Origin: an uncultured Lachnospiraceae bacterium
Lineage (GTDB): Bacteria; Bacillota; Clostridia; Lachnospirales; Lachnospiraceae
DNA: 56,063 bases
Reading direction: 5' to 3'
Assembly: GCA_949155905.1 (NCBI GenBank)
Contig: CASCWU010000011.1
Coordinates: 1 to 56,063, forward strand
Part shown: in pieces, positions 17,489 through 25,248 of the stretch
How the letters are laid out: every line of letters starts with the position of its first letter
How positions within the stretch are numbered: the stretch's first letter is position 1
Translations under genes and position numbers: made by a program
The notes under the pieces: model-generated
Databases searched by the model: none
Told to the model about the DNA's origin: nothing
The model's input: the letters and a program-made list of their open reading frames with translations, nothing else

Positions 17489-18934
17489 TTACAGCAGACG
17501 CCGGATTGGAAGAATCAGCAGCCGAAGCAGCGCGTAAATTCCTTTTTTTAACAGGGAAAATTCACGCGGTTGGTAGTTTTCCCCTGTCTGATATTCCTCT
17601 CCTGCGGCAATGCTTTGACACCAGGTTTTATCTTCTTTCACCCTTGCCCGATACTGACGGTTTAACTCCTTACAATCTATCACCAGCATCAGCTCGGTAT
17701 CAAGGTAGGTACTCCGCATATCCAGGTTATAAGAGCCGACAATGCTGATTCGGTCGTCGATCAAAATCGTCTTGGTATGATTCGAGTGGGCGCCGAGAAA
17801 TTCATATACGCGCACCCCCGTTTTTAAAATCCGTTTCTTTTGATTGAGATAATCCGTACAGCCCCACGGATTCGCCCCGCTGGTGACGTCATTTGTGATG
17901 ATTTCTACCTCCTCCGCCCTTCTGCAAAGGGAGTCCAGTTCCTGATACATCTCCCTTCCGCAAATGATATACGGGGTATAAATGGTGATTTGCTTTCCCT
18001 GTTCCATCAGCCTGCAAAGAGAATACCACATCCATGGCTCCTTGTTTTCCGCCTCGATAGGGTTGGTCAGCAGCGTTACGTCCTCTGCCTCCATCGTCAG
18101 CGCCTGCCAATCCGTCCCCTGAAAGGCTTCCGGGTAGAGTTCCTGCAGCTTTTGATAACGCTCTGCTAACAGCCTGCCTGTCTCCTGCCGCTTTTCTCTC
18201 TTCCCCTTCTCTGTATAAGTCTCACTGTCTGAAAGCGCCCAGATGCTTTCAAAGTATTCTCTAAGCTGCTGCAGGGAGGAATCTTCCTTCTGTGCCTCAT
18301 AGACCAGCAGCTCCCGGTCAATATTCTGAGCTGCAGAGTACTCTCCTAAAAATAAATTTGTCGTATTTCTCCCGCCTAACAAATACATCTGGTCGTCGAT
18401 GATCAGATATTTGTCGTGCAGCCTGGCTTGCAGCTTCCAGGGCTTCCACAGATGAAACGGGTTATAGATTTTCAGTTCTATGTTTTCATGCGACGCAAAT
18501 GCCTGAAACCAACGGTTTCCACGAGTATCCAAAAAGCCGCTCATGCCGTCTAAAAGCACCCTTACCCGAACGCCTCGCTCTGCAGCCTGATACAAGGCTG
18601 CCATCACATCCTGTCCGCCTTCATCTGCGTTAAAGTCAAAGGTAGAGAGCAAAATTTCCTCCTCTGCCTCCTCGATCATCCGCAGACGGTACAAAAGTGC
18701 CTCCTGATTTGTCTCAACGGAGCATACCCACGGTTTTTCTGTTTCTTCCGACTCTTTGCTCTGCTCCATCAGACAGAGCGCCTCCTCGGAAAGTTCCTGC
18801 CTGCGTCCTTCTGACACTGTTTTATGCGGAAGATACGGAACGACTGCTGCCAGCAAATAGCATATCAAAATGCCTCCGGCGAGCATGCTTGTTTTCCTGA
18901 ATCGTTTTTTCCTGTCCGTTTTCATCCTTTTCAT
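17489..18934 (-). CDS. Phospholipase D-like protein (cardiolipin synthase type)
   Basis: 481 aa. One N-terminal hydrophobic segment (about residues 18-33) suggests a membrane anchor. Both HKD motifs are present: LHDKYLIIDDQMYLLGG in the first half and HTKTILIDDRISIVGS in the second, each followed by the expected Asn (GRNTTN, SYNLD). Two HKD motifs in one chain form one active site, used for phosphatidyl transfer (cardiolipin synthesis) or phosphodiester hydrolysis. Only one membrane segment and about 100 residues before the first HKD make it a distant cardiolipin synthase relative rather than a standard Cls. Confidence 0.8.
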   Translation of the reverse strand: MKRMKTDRKKRFRKTSMLAGGILICYLLAAVVPYLPHKTVSEGRRQELSEEALCLMEQSKESEETEKPWVCSVETNQEALLYRLRMIEEAEEEILLSTFDFNADEGGQDVMAALYQAAERGVRVRVLLDGMSGFLDTRGNRWFQAFASHENIELKIYNPFHLWKPWKLQARLHDKYLIIDDQMYLLGGRNTTNLFLGEYSAAQNIDRELLVYEAQKEDSSLQQLREYFESIWALSDSETYTEKGKREKRQETGRLLAERYQKLQELYPEAFQGTDWQALTMEAEDVTLLTNPIEAENKEPWMWYSLCRLMEQGKQITIYTPYIICGREMYQELDSLCRRAEEVEIITNDVTSGANPWGCTDYLNQKKRILKTGVRVYEFLGAHSNHTKTILIDDRISIVGSYNLDMRSTYLDTELMLVIDCKELNRQYRARVKEDKTWCQSIAAGEEYQTGENYQPREFSLLKKGIYALLRLLILPIRRLL

Positions 18935-18984
18935 CCTTTTCCTACCATCCTTTTCCCGTTTTGCGCTTTTTATGCTGCTGACTA

Positions 18985-19026
18985 TATAGTAAACGACAAA
19001 GGTTTTTGTTTTTGTCGTTTACTATA
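18985..19026. promoter_or_regulatory. Perfect 16-bp inverted repeat
   Basis: Arms at 18985-19000 and 19011-19026 (TATAGTAAACGACAAA and its complement) around a 10-nt loop, 50 bp upstream of the PLD-like start. The AT-rich loop without a trailing T-run fits an operator better than a terminator; no regulator can be assigned. Confidence 0.5.
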
Positions 19027-19033
19027 GTATAAC

Positions 19034-19067
19034 AATTCCCGTTCAGACAGCTCGCCGAACAGGAATT
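19034..19067 (-). terminator. Weak stem-loop after the MATE gene
   Basis: Arms AATTCCCGTTC (19034-19044) and GAACAGGAATT (19057-19067), one mismatch. No strong T-run follows on the minus strand, so termination is uncertain. Confidence 0.4.
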
Positions 19068-19086
19068 ATTATGTTGTCTTATGATA

Positions 19087-20415
19087 TCAATAATGATACT
19101 TGGCACGCTTCGCCAGCAAAAACAGCACTGTCACGAGGAAAGAAAGCAGCTCTGCTACAACAATCGAAATCCAGATTCCGTCGATTCCCCAGAAAAGCGG
19201 CAGCAGCAAAACTGTTGCCACCTGGAACACCAGGGTACGCAAGAAGGAAATCAGGGCGGAAATCAGACCGTTATTCAGCGCCGTAAAAAAGGAAGAGCCA
19301 AAAATCGATCCTCCGCTGAACAAAAACCCAAAGGAATACACCAAAAAGCCCCGTAACGTCAAATCCAGCAGCTCCGCATCATACCCGACAAAAATCTTAG
19401 ACAGCGGATACGCCAACAGCTCGGAAAGTACTACCATCCCCACTGAAACACCTCCAATGATTACCAGACTCTTTTTTAACAGGCTTTTTAACTCCTGGTG
19501 GTTTTCTGCCCCATAATGAAAGCCTATCACCGGCGCCGTGCCAATCGCATAGCCTAAAAATACGGCCAGGAAAATCATACTCACATACATCAGCACCCCA
19601 TAAGCGGCTACCCCGTCCTCTCCTGCATATTTGATTAGCTGCGCGTTGTAGAGCATACCGACTAAGGACATAGAAATATTGCTCATCAGCTCGGAAGATC
19701 CATTCGTACAGGTACGAAGCAGCGCTTTCCCGTCAAACCTGGTCTTTGTCAGCCGCAGGGAGCTGGAATTCGGGCGAAAAAAATAAAACAACGGAACGAT
19801 CCCGCCTACCACCTGACTCATTGCCGTAGCAGCCGCCGCTCCTACCAGTCCCCAACGGAATACTGCTACAAAAACAGCATCCAAAACCATGTTGGTGACA
19901 CCTGCCGCTACCGTGACAGCCAGGCCAAGCTGCGGCTTTTCTGCCGTAATAAAAAAGCTCTGGAACTCCATCTGCAGCATAAAGGCCGGAAGTGCAATTA
20001 AAATAATCCGTCCATAGGAGACGCAGTTTTCTAACATCTCCCCCTCTGCTCCGAGCATCGCGGCAACCGGACGGAGAAAAAGCAGCCCCAGTACAGTGAT
20101 TACCACTCCGCTAAACAAAGAAAGATATACCAGCATGGAAAATAGCTGCCTGGCCTTTTCCGGTCTGCCCTCTCCCATTGTTTTGGAAATCAGCGCGCTT
20201 CCTCCTGTTCCGAACATAAAGCCGACCGCCCCTAAAATCATTAAAAACGGCATAATAAAATTCACCGCCGCAAACGGTGTTTTTCCTACAAAATTAGAAA
20301 CAAAATAACCGTCTACTACCCCGTAAATCGACGTGAAAATCATCATCACAATCGATGGCAGAGTAAAACGAAATAGCTTCTTATACGTAAAATGATCCGA
20401 TAATTGAATGTTCAT
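19087..20415 (-). CDS. MATE family efflux transporter
   Basis: 442 aa from ATG 20415, preferred over the ATG at 20436 because AGGAGG lies 8 nt upstream. About 12 membrane segments; the N-terminus (FRFTLPSIVMMIFTSIYGVVDGYF) and GTGGSALISKTMGEG motifs are standard for MATE proteins. These are Na+ or H+ coupled drug/organic-cation exporters in the cytoplasmic membrane. It starts 17 bp after the MarR gene stop, in the same operon, so a MarR-controlled multidrug or xenobiotic response is likely. Substrate unknown. Confidence 0.88.
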   Translation of the reverse strand: MNIQLSDHFTYKKLFRFTLPSIVMMIFTSIYGVVDGYFVSNFVGKTPFAAVNFIMPFLMILGAVGFMFGTGGSALISKTMGEGRPEKARQLFSMLVYLSLFSGVVITVLGLLFLRPVAAMLGAEGEMLENCVSYGRIILIALPAFMLQMEFQSFFITAEKPQLGLAVTVAAGVTNMVLDAVFVAVFRWGLVGAAAATAMSQVVGGIVPLFYFFRPNSSSLRLTKTRFDGKALLRTCTNGSSELMSNISMSLVGMLYNAQLIKYAGEDGVAAYGVLMYVSMIFLAVFLGYAIGTAPVIGFHYGAENHQELKSLLKKSLVIIGGVSVGMVVLSELLAYPLSKIFVGYDAELLDLTLRGFLVYSFGFLFSGGSIFGSSFFTALNNGLISALISFLRTLVFQVATVLLLPLFWGIDGIWISIVVAELLSFLVTVLFLLAKRAKYHY

Positions 20416-20432
20416 CTTGATATCCTCCTGTT

Positions 20433-20906
20433 TCAAATGGAATCGCGTGCTTTTGTCTCCAGGCTGTCAAACGCCGTTTGCAGCGCCTCCTCGTAATATT
20501 CGGTTGCCTCTACAAAAGCAGAGGAATACTGCTCTATCGTCCTCGCCACGGCGATTTCCTCCGCCTGATGGATAAAACCCAGCTTCTGACGGCATAATGT
20601 TCTTCCCTTTTCGGTCAGAGAAATCTGCATCTCCCGCCGCTTCCCTGGAATGGTGGAAAGCGTCAGCAGCCCCTCCCGCTCCCATTGCTTGACAATCGTA
20701 TTTAACGTGGTTTTCGGAATCCTCCATTCCTCGGCAATCCATTTTTGAGAATGAGGCTCCCCGTCATCCAACGCATACATCAGGCAAAGCTCGGATTCTT
20801 TCATTCCGGTTTTCTGTTCATTGACCGCATAAATTTTGTCAATATTAAAAGAAGCGATTGCCAGACGCTTGGCATACTCCCTGATAATCTCTTTGTCTAT
20901 TTCCAT
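20433..20906 (-). CDS. MarR family transcriptional regulator
   Basis: 157 aa. Winged helix in the middle: WIAEEWRIPKTTLNTIVKQWEREGLL, then a wing with PGKRREMQISLTEKG. An AGGAGGG site precedes ATG 20906. It is the first gene of an operon with a MATE exporter, and its promoter lies inside an 18-bp-arm inverted repeat, which is the classic setting for an autorepressor released by a ligand. Confidence 0.9.
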   Translation of the reverse strand: MEIDKEIIREYAKRLAIASFNIDKIYAVNEQKTGMKESELCLMYALDDGEPHSQKWIAEEWRIPKTTLNTIVKQWEREGLLTLSTIPGKRREMQISLTEKGRTLCRQKLGFIHQAEEIAVARTIEQYSSAFVEATEYYEEALQTAFDSLETKARDSI

Positions 20907-20929
20907 ATCACAGCCCTCCTGGCTTTATA

Positions 20930-20982
20930 AAAATCCGACGTCGTACTTTTAGTAGTATAGTACGACGTCGGATTTTTGTCAA
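20930..20982 (-). promoter_or_regulatory. marR-MATE promoter embedded in an operator palindrome
   Basis: Perfect inverted repeat, arms 20930-20947 and 20959-20976 (AAAATCCGACGTCGTACT and its complement), 11-nt loop. The minus-strand promoter TTGACA (20977-20982), 17-nt spacer, TATACT (20954-20959) lies across it: the right arm fills the spacer and the left arm lies just downstream of the -10. A bound MarR dimer pair would cover the whole promoter. Confidence 0.8.
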
Positions 20983-21028
20983 GAAAAATTTCATTTTTTC
21001 TGCGGGAGTTTTGCATCCAGTTTACTCT

Positions 21029-22060
21029 CTATTCTCTTATTAACTTATGATACCATCTGCTGATAACCGGAAATTTTCTACAGCACGCTCCGTAAATCTG
21101 CAGCGCTCGAAAACAGCCTTTCGGCCAAAAAGAAAAAAGCTGCATTTGCAGCCGGGCACTTTTCCCTAACACCCGCCTTGCGGACTGCCTGCTTCCGTTG
21201 CCCGGCCAGATTTCCCGGAATTGTCCAAGAAGCCTTTTTTGCTTTGATCGCTCCTTTTCCTCCTGATATAAAACGATGATATACTGAAGATACCCTGCTA
21301 ACACCAGCGGATACAAATCCTCTCTGTCAGACAGGCTCATACAGCGCAGCCGTAATGCTTCCAAAATATCATAACGGCCCTCTATCGTGACAGAGTGCGT
21401 AATGCTTCCCTCTCTTTGCCGGTAATAATAAAATACCTCTTTTCGGTAGGCCACCCTCTCTGCCTGTTTCCAGATATCGGTGATCACATAAGTGTCCTCA
21501 AAAAGCCTTCCGACCGGAAACCGCAGAGTTTCCCACTGGCTTCGGCGATACAGCTTATTCCAGACCACCGTTCCGCCTGTCCCCTTTCGGATATAGTCTG
21601 CCAGCAATTCTTCTCCCGAATACAGCTCTACGGGCGGCTCTTGCCCTTCCTGCTCTCTGCTCTCCTCTGCCGGATCCTCTTCCTCTGCCTCTATGCTCTT
21701 ATAATCAAATACAACGATATCTGCCTGAGCATTCTGCGCTGTTTCCAGACATCGCTTTACCAGCTCCGGGTGAACCATATCATCACTGTCTACATATAAA
21801 ATCCAGGCGCCCGCTGCCCGTTCTATTCCGGTATTTCTGGCCTGGGACAATCCACCATGCTCCTGATGAATCACCTGAATTCTGGCATCCTTTTTTGCCC
21901 ATTCCTCGCATATGCCTCCACTTCTATCTGTAGAGGCATCGTCTACTAAAATCAGCTCTATCTTGGGATACGTTTGTCTCAAAACAGAGTTGATACAAGA
22001 ACTCAAATATGCTTCTACATTATACACCGGCACAATGATGCTGACCAAATCTGCTAGCAT
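21029..22060 (-). CDS. Glycosyltransferase family 2
   Basis: 343 aa from ATG 22060 (GGAGAAGGG site); an upstream ATG at 22108 would overlap the preceding gene. The GT-A domain is at the N-terminus: VSIIVPVYNVEAYLSSC, LVDDASTDRSG, HGGLSQARNTG and the DxD-type YVDSDD. It is a close paralogue of the GT2 half of the gene at 25223-27475, sharing the WNKLYRRSQW and YYYRQREGSI blocks. With the GT32 gene just upstream it forms a two-gene unit with its own promoter, probably adding sugars to a surface glycan. Confidence 0.88.
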   Translation of the reverse strand: MLADLVSIIVPVYNVEAYLSSCINSVLRQTYPKIELILVDDASTDRSGGICEEWAKKDARIQVIHQEHGGLSQARNTGIERAAGAWILYVDSDDMVHPELVKRCLETAQNAQADIVVFDYKSIEAEEEDPAEESREQEGQEPPVELYSGEELLADYIRKGTGGTVVWNKLYRRSQWETLRFPVGRLFEDTYVITDIWKQAERVAYRKEVFYYYRQREGSITHSVTIEGRYDILEALRLRCMSLSDREDLYPLVLAGYLQYIIVLYQEEKERSKQKRLLGQFREIWPGNGSRQSARRVLGKSARLQMQLFSFWPKGCFRALQIYGACCRKFPVISRWYHKLIRE

Positions 22061-22091
22061 ACGTTCCCTTCTCCTCTTCTTGTTCCTCTGA

Positions 22092-22928
22092 CTATTTTCT
22101 AAAAACAATCGGAAAGCACCGTTTCAGTATCCGTTTCCCCTCTCTCCTTATCCGCCTTCGCAAACCTCTGGCCGCTTCAACCGGCCCGATTTCCTTTATA
22201 AATTTCAGAAACTGCTCCGTCCGCAGCAAACGATCCGCCAGACGCTTTCCATACCGTGCGTATAACCGCTGCCTTTTTCTCTGATTTTTCTTCTCCTCCT
22301 CCGTAAACCAGGACATATTGTAATAATGTATGCTGTAGGTATGCTTCGTCTGCCTGCATACTCCTGTCTCAAAGCTCATCGGAGCAAAATAATCCGAAGG
22401 AAACACCGTACAGCCTGGCAGCCGTTGCAATTCGTTGTTGCAGCAAAGGCCATGCCGGATCAGGATCTGCGTTTGGTAATAAGGACTGGCTGTCCGGTTA
22501 AGCCCTCCTCCTTCCTTCAAAAAGGACATCGTTTCGTACATCTCTAACATTTCCTTTATCAAAGGATTTCCCTTCCTCGCACCAAAGCCCAGTCCAAATG
22601 CTACTGCATTCTGGTTTTCAAAGCCGCAAAACATCTCTAAGCTCAGCAAATCGTCAAAAGACTTTACTAACTCTACGTCAGTATCGAGATAGATACCTCC
22701 ATATTGGTAAAGAATATCCAAGCGGGCATAATCTGGTACAAATGCCCACATTTTGGCTTCATAGGCTTGTTCCATATAGCGGTTCTTATGGATATCGTAA
22801 TTGCTCTCGTTCCATTCTATAATTTCATAATCCGGACAGTACCGTTTCCAGCTCTCCATCCAGCGCCGATCCTGCTCAGGAATGGGATGATGGCCAAACC
22901 AGCAGTAATGAATTATTTTTGGTATCAT
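22092..22928 (-). CDS. GT32-type glycosyltransferase (DXD sugar-binding)
   Basis: 278 aa. Starts MIPKIIHYCWFG, with PDYEIIEWNE and the DXD region YARLDILYQYGGIYLDTDVE, all typical of the GT32 / Gly_transf_sug group used in capsule synthesis. The tail is basic and may lie against the membrane. It is a paralogue of the gene at 34365-35159 (IHYCWFG, EYFAP and YSIHHYNMSWF blocks). First gene of a unit with promoter 22992-23020. Confidence 0.85.
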   Translation of the reverse strand: MIPKIIHYCWFGHHPIPEQDRRWMESWKRYCPDYEIIEWNESNYDIHKNRYMEQAYEAKMWAFVPDYARLDILYQYGGIYLDTDVELVKSFDDLLSLEMFCGFENQNAVAFGLGFGARKGNPLIKEMLEMYETMSFLKEGGGLNRTASPYYQTQILIRHGLCCNNELQRLPGCTVFPSDYFAPMSFETGVCRQTKHTYSIHYYNMSWFTEEEKKNQRKRQRLYARYGKRLADRLLRTEQFLKFIKEIGPVEAARGLRRRIRREGKRILKRCFPIVFRK

Positions 22929-22991
22929 GTGTAGGGTCGTCCTTATCTAACCTGAAGTTGTTTCCAATCAATAGCTTTTATTTAGAAGAAT

Positions 22992-23020
22992 AGTATAGCG
23001 TATCGGGATTGGTAAGGCAA
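22992..23020 (-). promoter_or_regulatory. Promoter of the GT32-GT2 unit
   Basis: Minus strand: TTGCCT (23015-23020), 17-nt spacer, TATACT (22992-22997). It makes genes 22928-21029 independent of the invertible promoter. Confidence 0.55.
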
Positions 23021-23071
23021 CTAGCCAAAAGGTTAGAATCTTCCATTCCACGAATTTCATTTGATTTTTCT

Positions 23072-23113
23072 TTGACAGTCGCATCTAATACAAGTAGGGA
23101 AATCCCTACTTGT
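23072..23113 (+). promoter_or_regulatory. Promoter with 11-bp palindrome before the AbrB-like relic
   Basis: TTGACA (23072-23077) with a 17-nt spacer to TAGGGA (23095-23100). A perfect palindrome (ACAAGTAGGGA, 2-nt centre, complement; 23090-23113) covers the -10, as expected of an antitoxin-type autorepression site. Confidence 0.5.
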
Positions 23114-23135
23114 CATATTTCAGGAGGTGAAAGAT

Positions 23136-23403
23136 ATGTTAGCAAACGCTTTTGTTGACAACGCAAAGGTCATGGCCAAAGGGCAGGTTACAATCCCAAA
23201 AGATATCCGTAAAGTACTTGGTGTGGCAAGCGGAGACCGGCACCGTCTGTATCGTTAATTCGGCTGTCTATGCCATGCAGATTCTTCAAGGGGAAATGGC
23301 AGGCGAAGCGGAACGGGTTGGTCTCACATCTGATGATATCTGCGGCACTCCGCGCGAACAGCGTTCTCTATCAGGCTTATGTAAAAGCATCCTCTTATCC
23401 TAA
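23136..23403 (+). pseudogene. AbrB/MazE-like swapped-hairpin antitoxin, broken
   Basis: An AGGAGGTG site precedes ATG 23136. The first 33 residues hold the AbrB/MazE N-terminus (AKVMAKGQVTIPKDIRKVLGVASGD), then the frame hits TAA at 23256-23258. The expected continuation (IVNSAVYAMQILQGEMAGEAERVGLTSDD) is found in another frame from about 23250, so bases were lost near 23238-23246. A third frame switch seems to occur near 23338. No toxin gene follows. It sits on the plus strand between the two minus-strand glycan units, with nothing else visible in 22929-23481. Confidence 0.7.
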
Positions 23404-23481
23404 CCACACCGACTGAATTTCTTGATATGAATTAAAAACAACTTTATATGTCAGCCCTGTTTTAATCCCCAACACAAAACT

Positions 23482-24063
23482 TTACTCTTTTATCAGTTCA
23501 CTTATTTTTACAAACTCAATCTCTTTTCCACATTCCCCCAGAAAACTTTCTAGTGCTTTTCCTGTTTCCCTGCTCCAAGCATGACAAAGCACAATTGCCC
23601 CATCCTCGGTATGTTTTAGTGTCTTGGTAATCTCTTCTGCAGTCGCTCCGCTTGAGTCATGGGAATGTATGGTCCACAATATATTTTTCTTTATCTTTGT
23701 TCTTCTTTTTCCTAATAGTTTTTCAATCCTTTCATTCTGTTCTCCATAGGGAGTCCTAACTCCTACTGTCCTGATACCAAGAAAAAACAATAGGCAATCT
23801 GTTTTCCATAACTCCCACCATATTTTTCGGGAAGAAAGCTCACAGAATCTGGCATGAGACCAAGAATGATTTCCTATCTCATGTCCGGAGCGTTTGATTC
23901 TTTTTAGTATCCAAATAGCATGTCTGCTATTTATTCGATTTCCTTGGATAAAAAAGGTTGCTTTTCCCCCCCCCTGGCTGCCATATTGATCTAAAATGTC
24001 TAAAATCTGATCGGTAACGCCGCATTCTGGGGCGTCATCAAAGGTTAATGCTATTTTTTTCAT
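23482..24063 (-). CDS. Polysaccharide deacetylase (NodB homology)
   Basis: 193 aa, no signal peptide. NodB motifs: TFDDAPECG (catalytic base and metal Asp), GHEIGNHSWSH (metal His pair) and RTPYG. It removes N- or O-acetyl groups from a sugar. Lack of a leader suggests action on a cytoplasmic lipid-linked intermediate. A run of nine G (plus-strand C, 23966-23974) encodes an extra GGG before KATFF, where relatives usually have no such insertion. One base gained or lost there would abolish the protein, so the gene is probably phase variable; as assembled it is in frame. It is the last gene of the long glycan operon. Confidence 0.85.
   Translation of the reverse strand: MKKIALTFDDAPECGVTDQILDILDQYGSQGGGKATFFIQGNRINSRHAIWILKRIKRSGHEIGNHSWSHARFCELSSRKIWWELWKTDCLLFFLGIRTVGVRTPYGEQNERIEKLLGKRRTKIKKNILWTIHSHDSSGATAEEITKTLKHTEDGAIVLCHAWSRETGKALESFLGECGKEIEFVKISELIKE
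23966..23974 (-). repeat. G9 homopolymer in the deacetylase gene (in frame)
   Basis: Nine consecutive C on the plus strand, read as G9 in the coding strand (CAG GGG GGG GGA AAA). Confidence 0.9.
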
Positions 24064-24144
24064 ATTCTTTTCCTATAGTGCTGTATCCTTTCTATTCTTG
24101 TTTTCCTTATAAAGTCCCTGTTTTTCCAAAATAATATTGGCGTT

Positions 24145-25248
24145 TCATTCTGTTTCGTGATGGATCAGCCTTCGCACAACCTGTTTTATTTTACTTGTCA
24201 TCAACTCTTTTCCATAACAAACTGTATCTTGGATAATTTCCCGCTTCTTTAATAAATCATCCTTGCCGATTACTTTTTGCTGCATGACAGACTTCATCTC
24301 CTCTGTCAGCCATTCTGTCCCATCTGCGCACTGACGGTTTCTCATTCTATCATAAGTCGGTGCAGCATAGGCCGGAATGTCTCCAAAACACAAAAAGGCA
24401 TGACCATTGTAGCAATAAGGAAAACTGCATCGTTTCCCGATTGCCCGAAAAGCAAGAACGCTATCCTGATAAATATTTCCTAATGTTTGTCCGCAATAAC
24501 ACTGTTTGTAATCGCCTGACATTAAATCAAGGTAGACGCTTCCAATACCTGCATAGCAGAATACCCCCCCCCGATAAAAATTTCTTAAAACATTACATTT
24601 CATTTCAAACAACTCCGATTGAAACCCTTTCCAGGTATTTTGATACTCCTCCAAGGACATTTTTGAGAGAATATCAATTCCCTCTGTCCGATCATTCCGT
24701 GCTATCGTAACATGGCATAACGCTCCAAAATTCTCTATACAAAATGCCTTCAGTTCTTCTATATAGGGTATTAGTTCATCGGATGGTGTTACTTCGATAG
24801 TAAAGGAAATTCCCGCCTGCTTCATCTTTAAAACATTTTCACAAAATTTTTCTAACCATCCTAAACGAAGCAATTCTAAATAATGAAAAGAAAACTTAAT
24901 AAACAAATTCCTTCGGATTCTCTCCGGTAAACAGGAAATTTGTTCAAATCGCCCGGAAACCGTTCCATTTGTTACGATCATCACATAATGCCCCGCTTCT
25001 ATCATCGCAGAAGCTACGTCAACCACCTCCTCTGCCAGTAAAGTCTCTCCTCCTGCACAAAGGTTAATGATACAGCTTCCGCCCCATTTTTCCTGGGAAA
25101 ACGCTTCTTTCATTTCTTCTACAGGCCTGTTTAAATGAAATAATTGTTGATGAAACCTTTTCTTTTGCGTAATATAACAATAATGGCATCTAAGATTACA
25201 GGTTTCTGTTGGTATGTAACAGTCAATAAATCGTTTTATTTGTTTCAT
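24145..25248 (-). CDS. Radical SAM protein (SPASM-like C-terminus)
   Basis: 367 aa. The 4Fe-4S/SAM motif is CNLRCHYCY at residues 17-25, with the GGE-type motif AGGETLL. The C-terminal part carries further Cys (FCYAG, QCYCGQ, CSFPYCYNGHAFLC) able to hold an auxiliary cluster. Radical SAM/SPASM proteins modify peptides or sugars; within a glycan operon an unusual sugar modification is plausible, but the substrate is not known. A run of nine G (plus 24564-24572) encodes the RGGV before FCYAG, in frame as assembled. It overlaps the upstream gene by 26 bp. Confidence 0.82.
   Translation of the reverse strand: MKQIKRFIDCYIPTETCNLRCHYCYITQKKRFHQQLFHLNRPVEEMKEAFSQEKWGGSCIINLCAGGETLLAEEVVDVASAMIEAGHYVMIVTNGTVSGRFEQISCLPERIRRNLFIKFSFHYLELLRLGWLEKFCENVLKMKQAGISFTIEVTPSDELIPYIEELKAFCIENFGALCHVTIARNDRTEGIDILSKMSLEEYQNTWKGFQSELFEMKCNVLRNFYRGGVFCYAGIGSVYLDLMSGDYKQCYCGQTLGNIYQDSVLAFRAIGKRCSFPYCYNGHAFLCFGDIPAYAAPTYDRMRNRQCADGTEWLTEEMKSVMQQKVIGKDDLLKKREIIQDTVCYGKELMTSKIKQVVRRLIHHETE
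24564..24572 (-). repeat. G9 homopolymer in the radical SAM gene (in frame)
   Basis: Nine consecutive C on the plus strand, read as CGG GGG GGG GTA. Confidence 0.9.
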
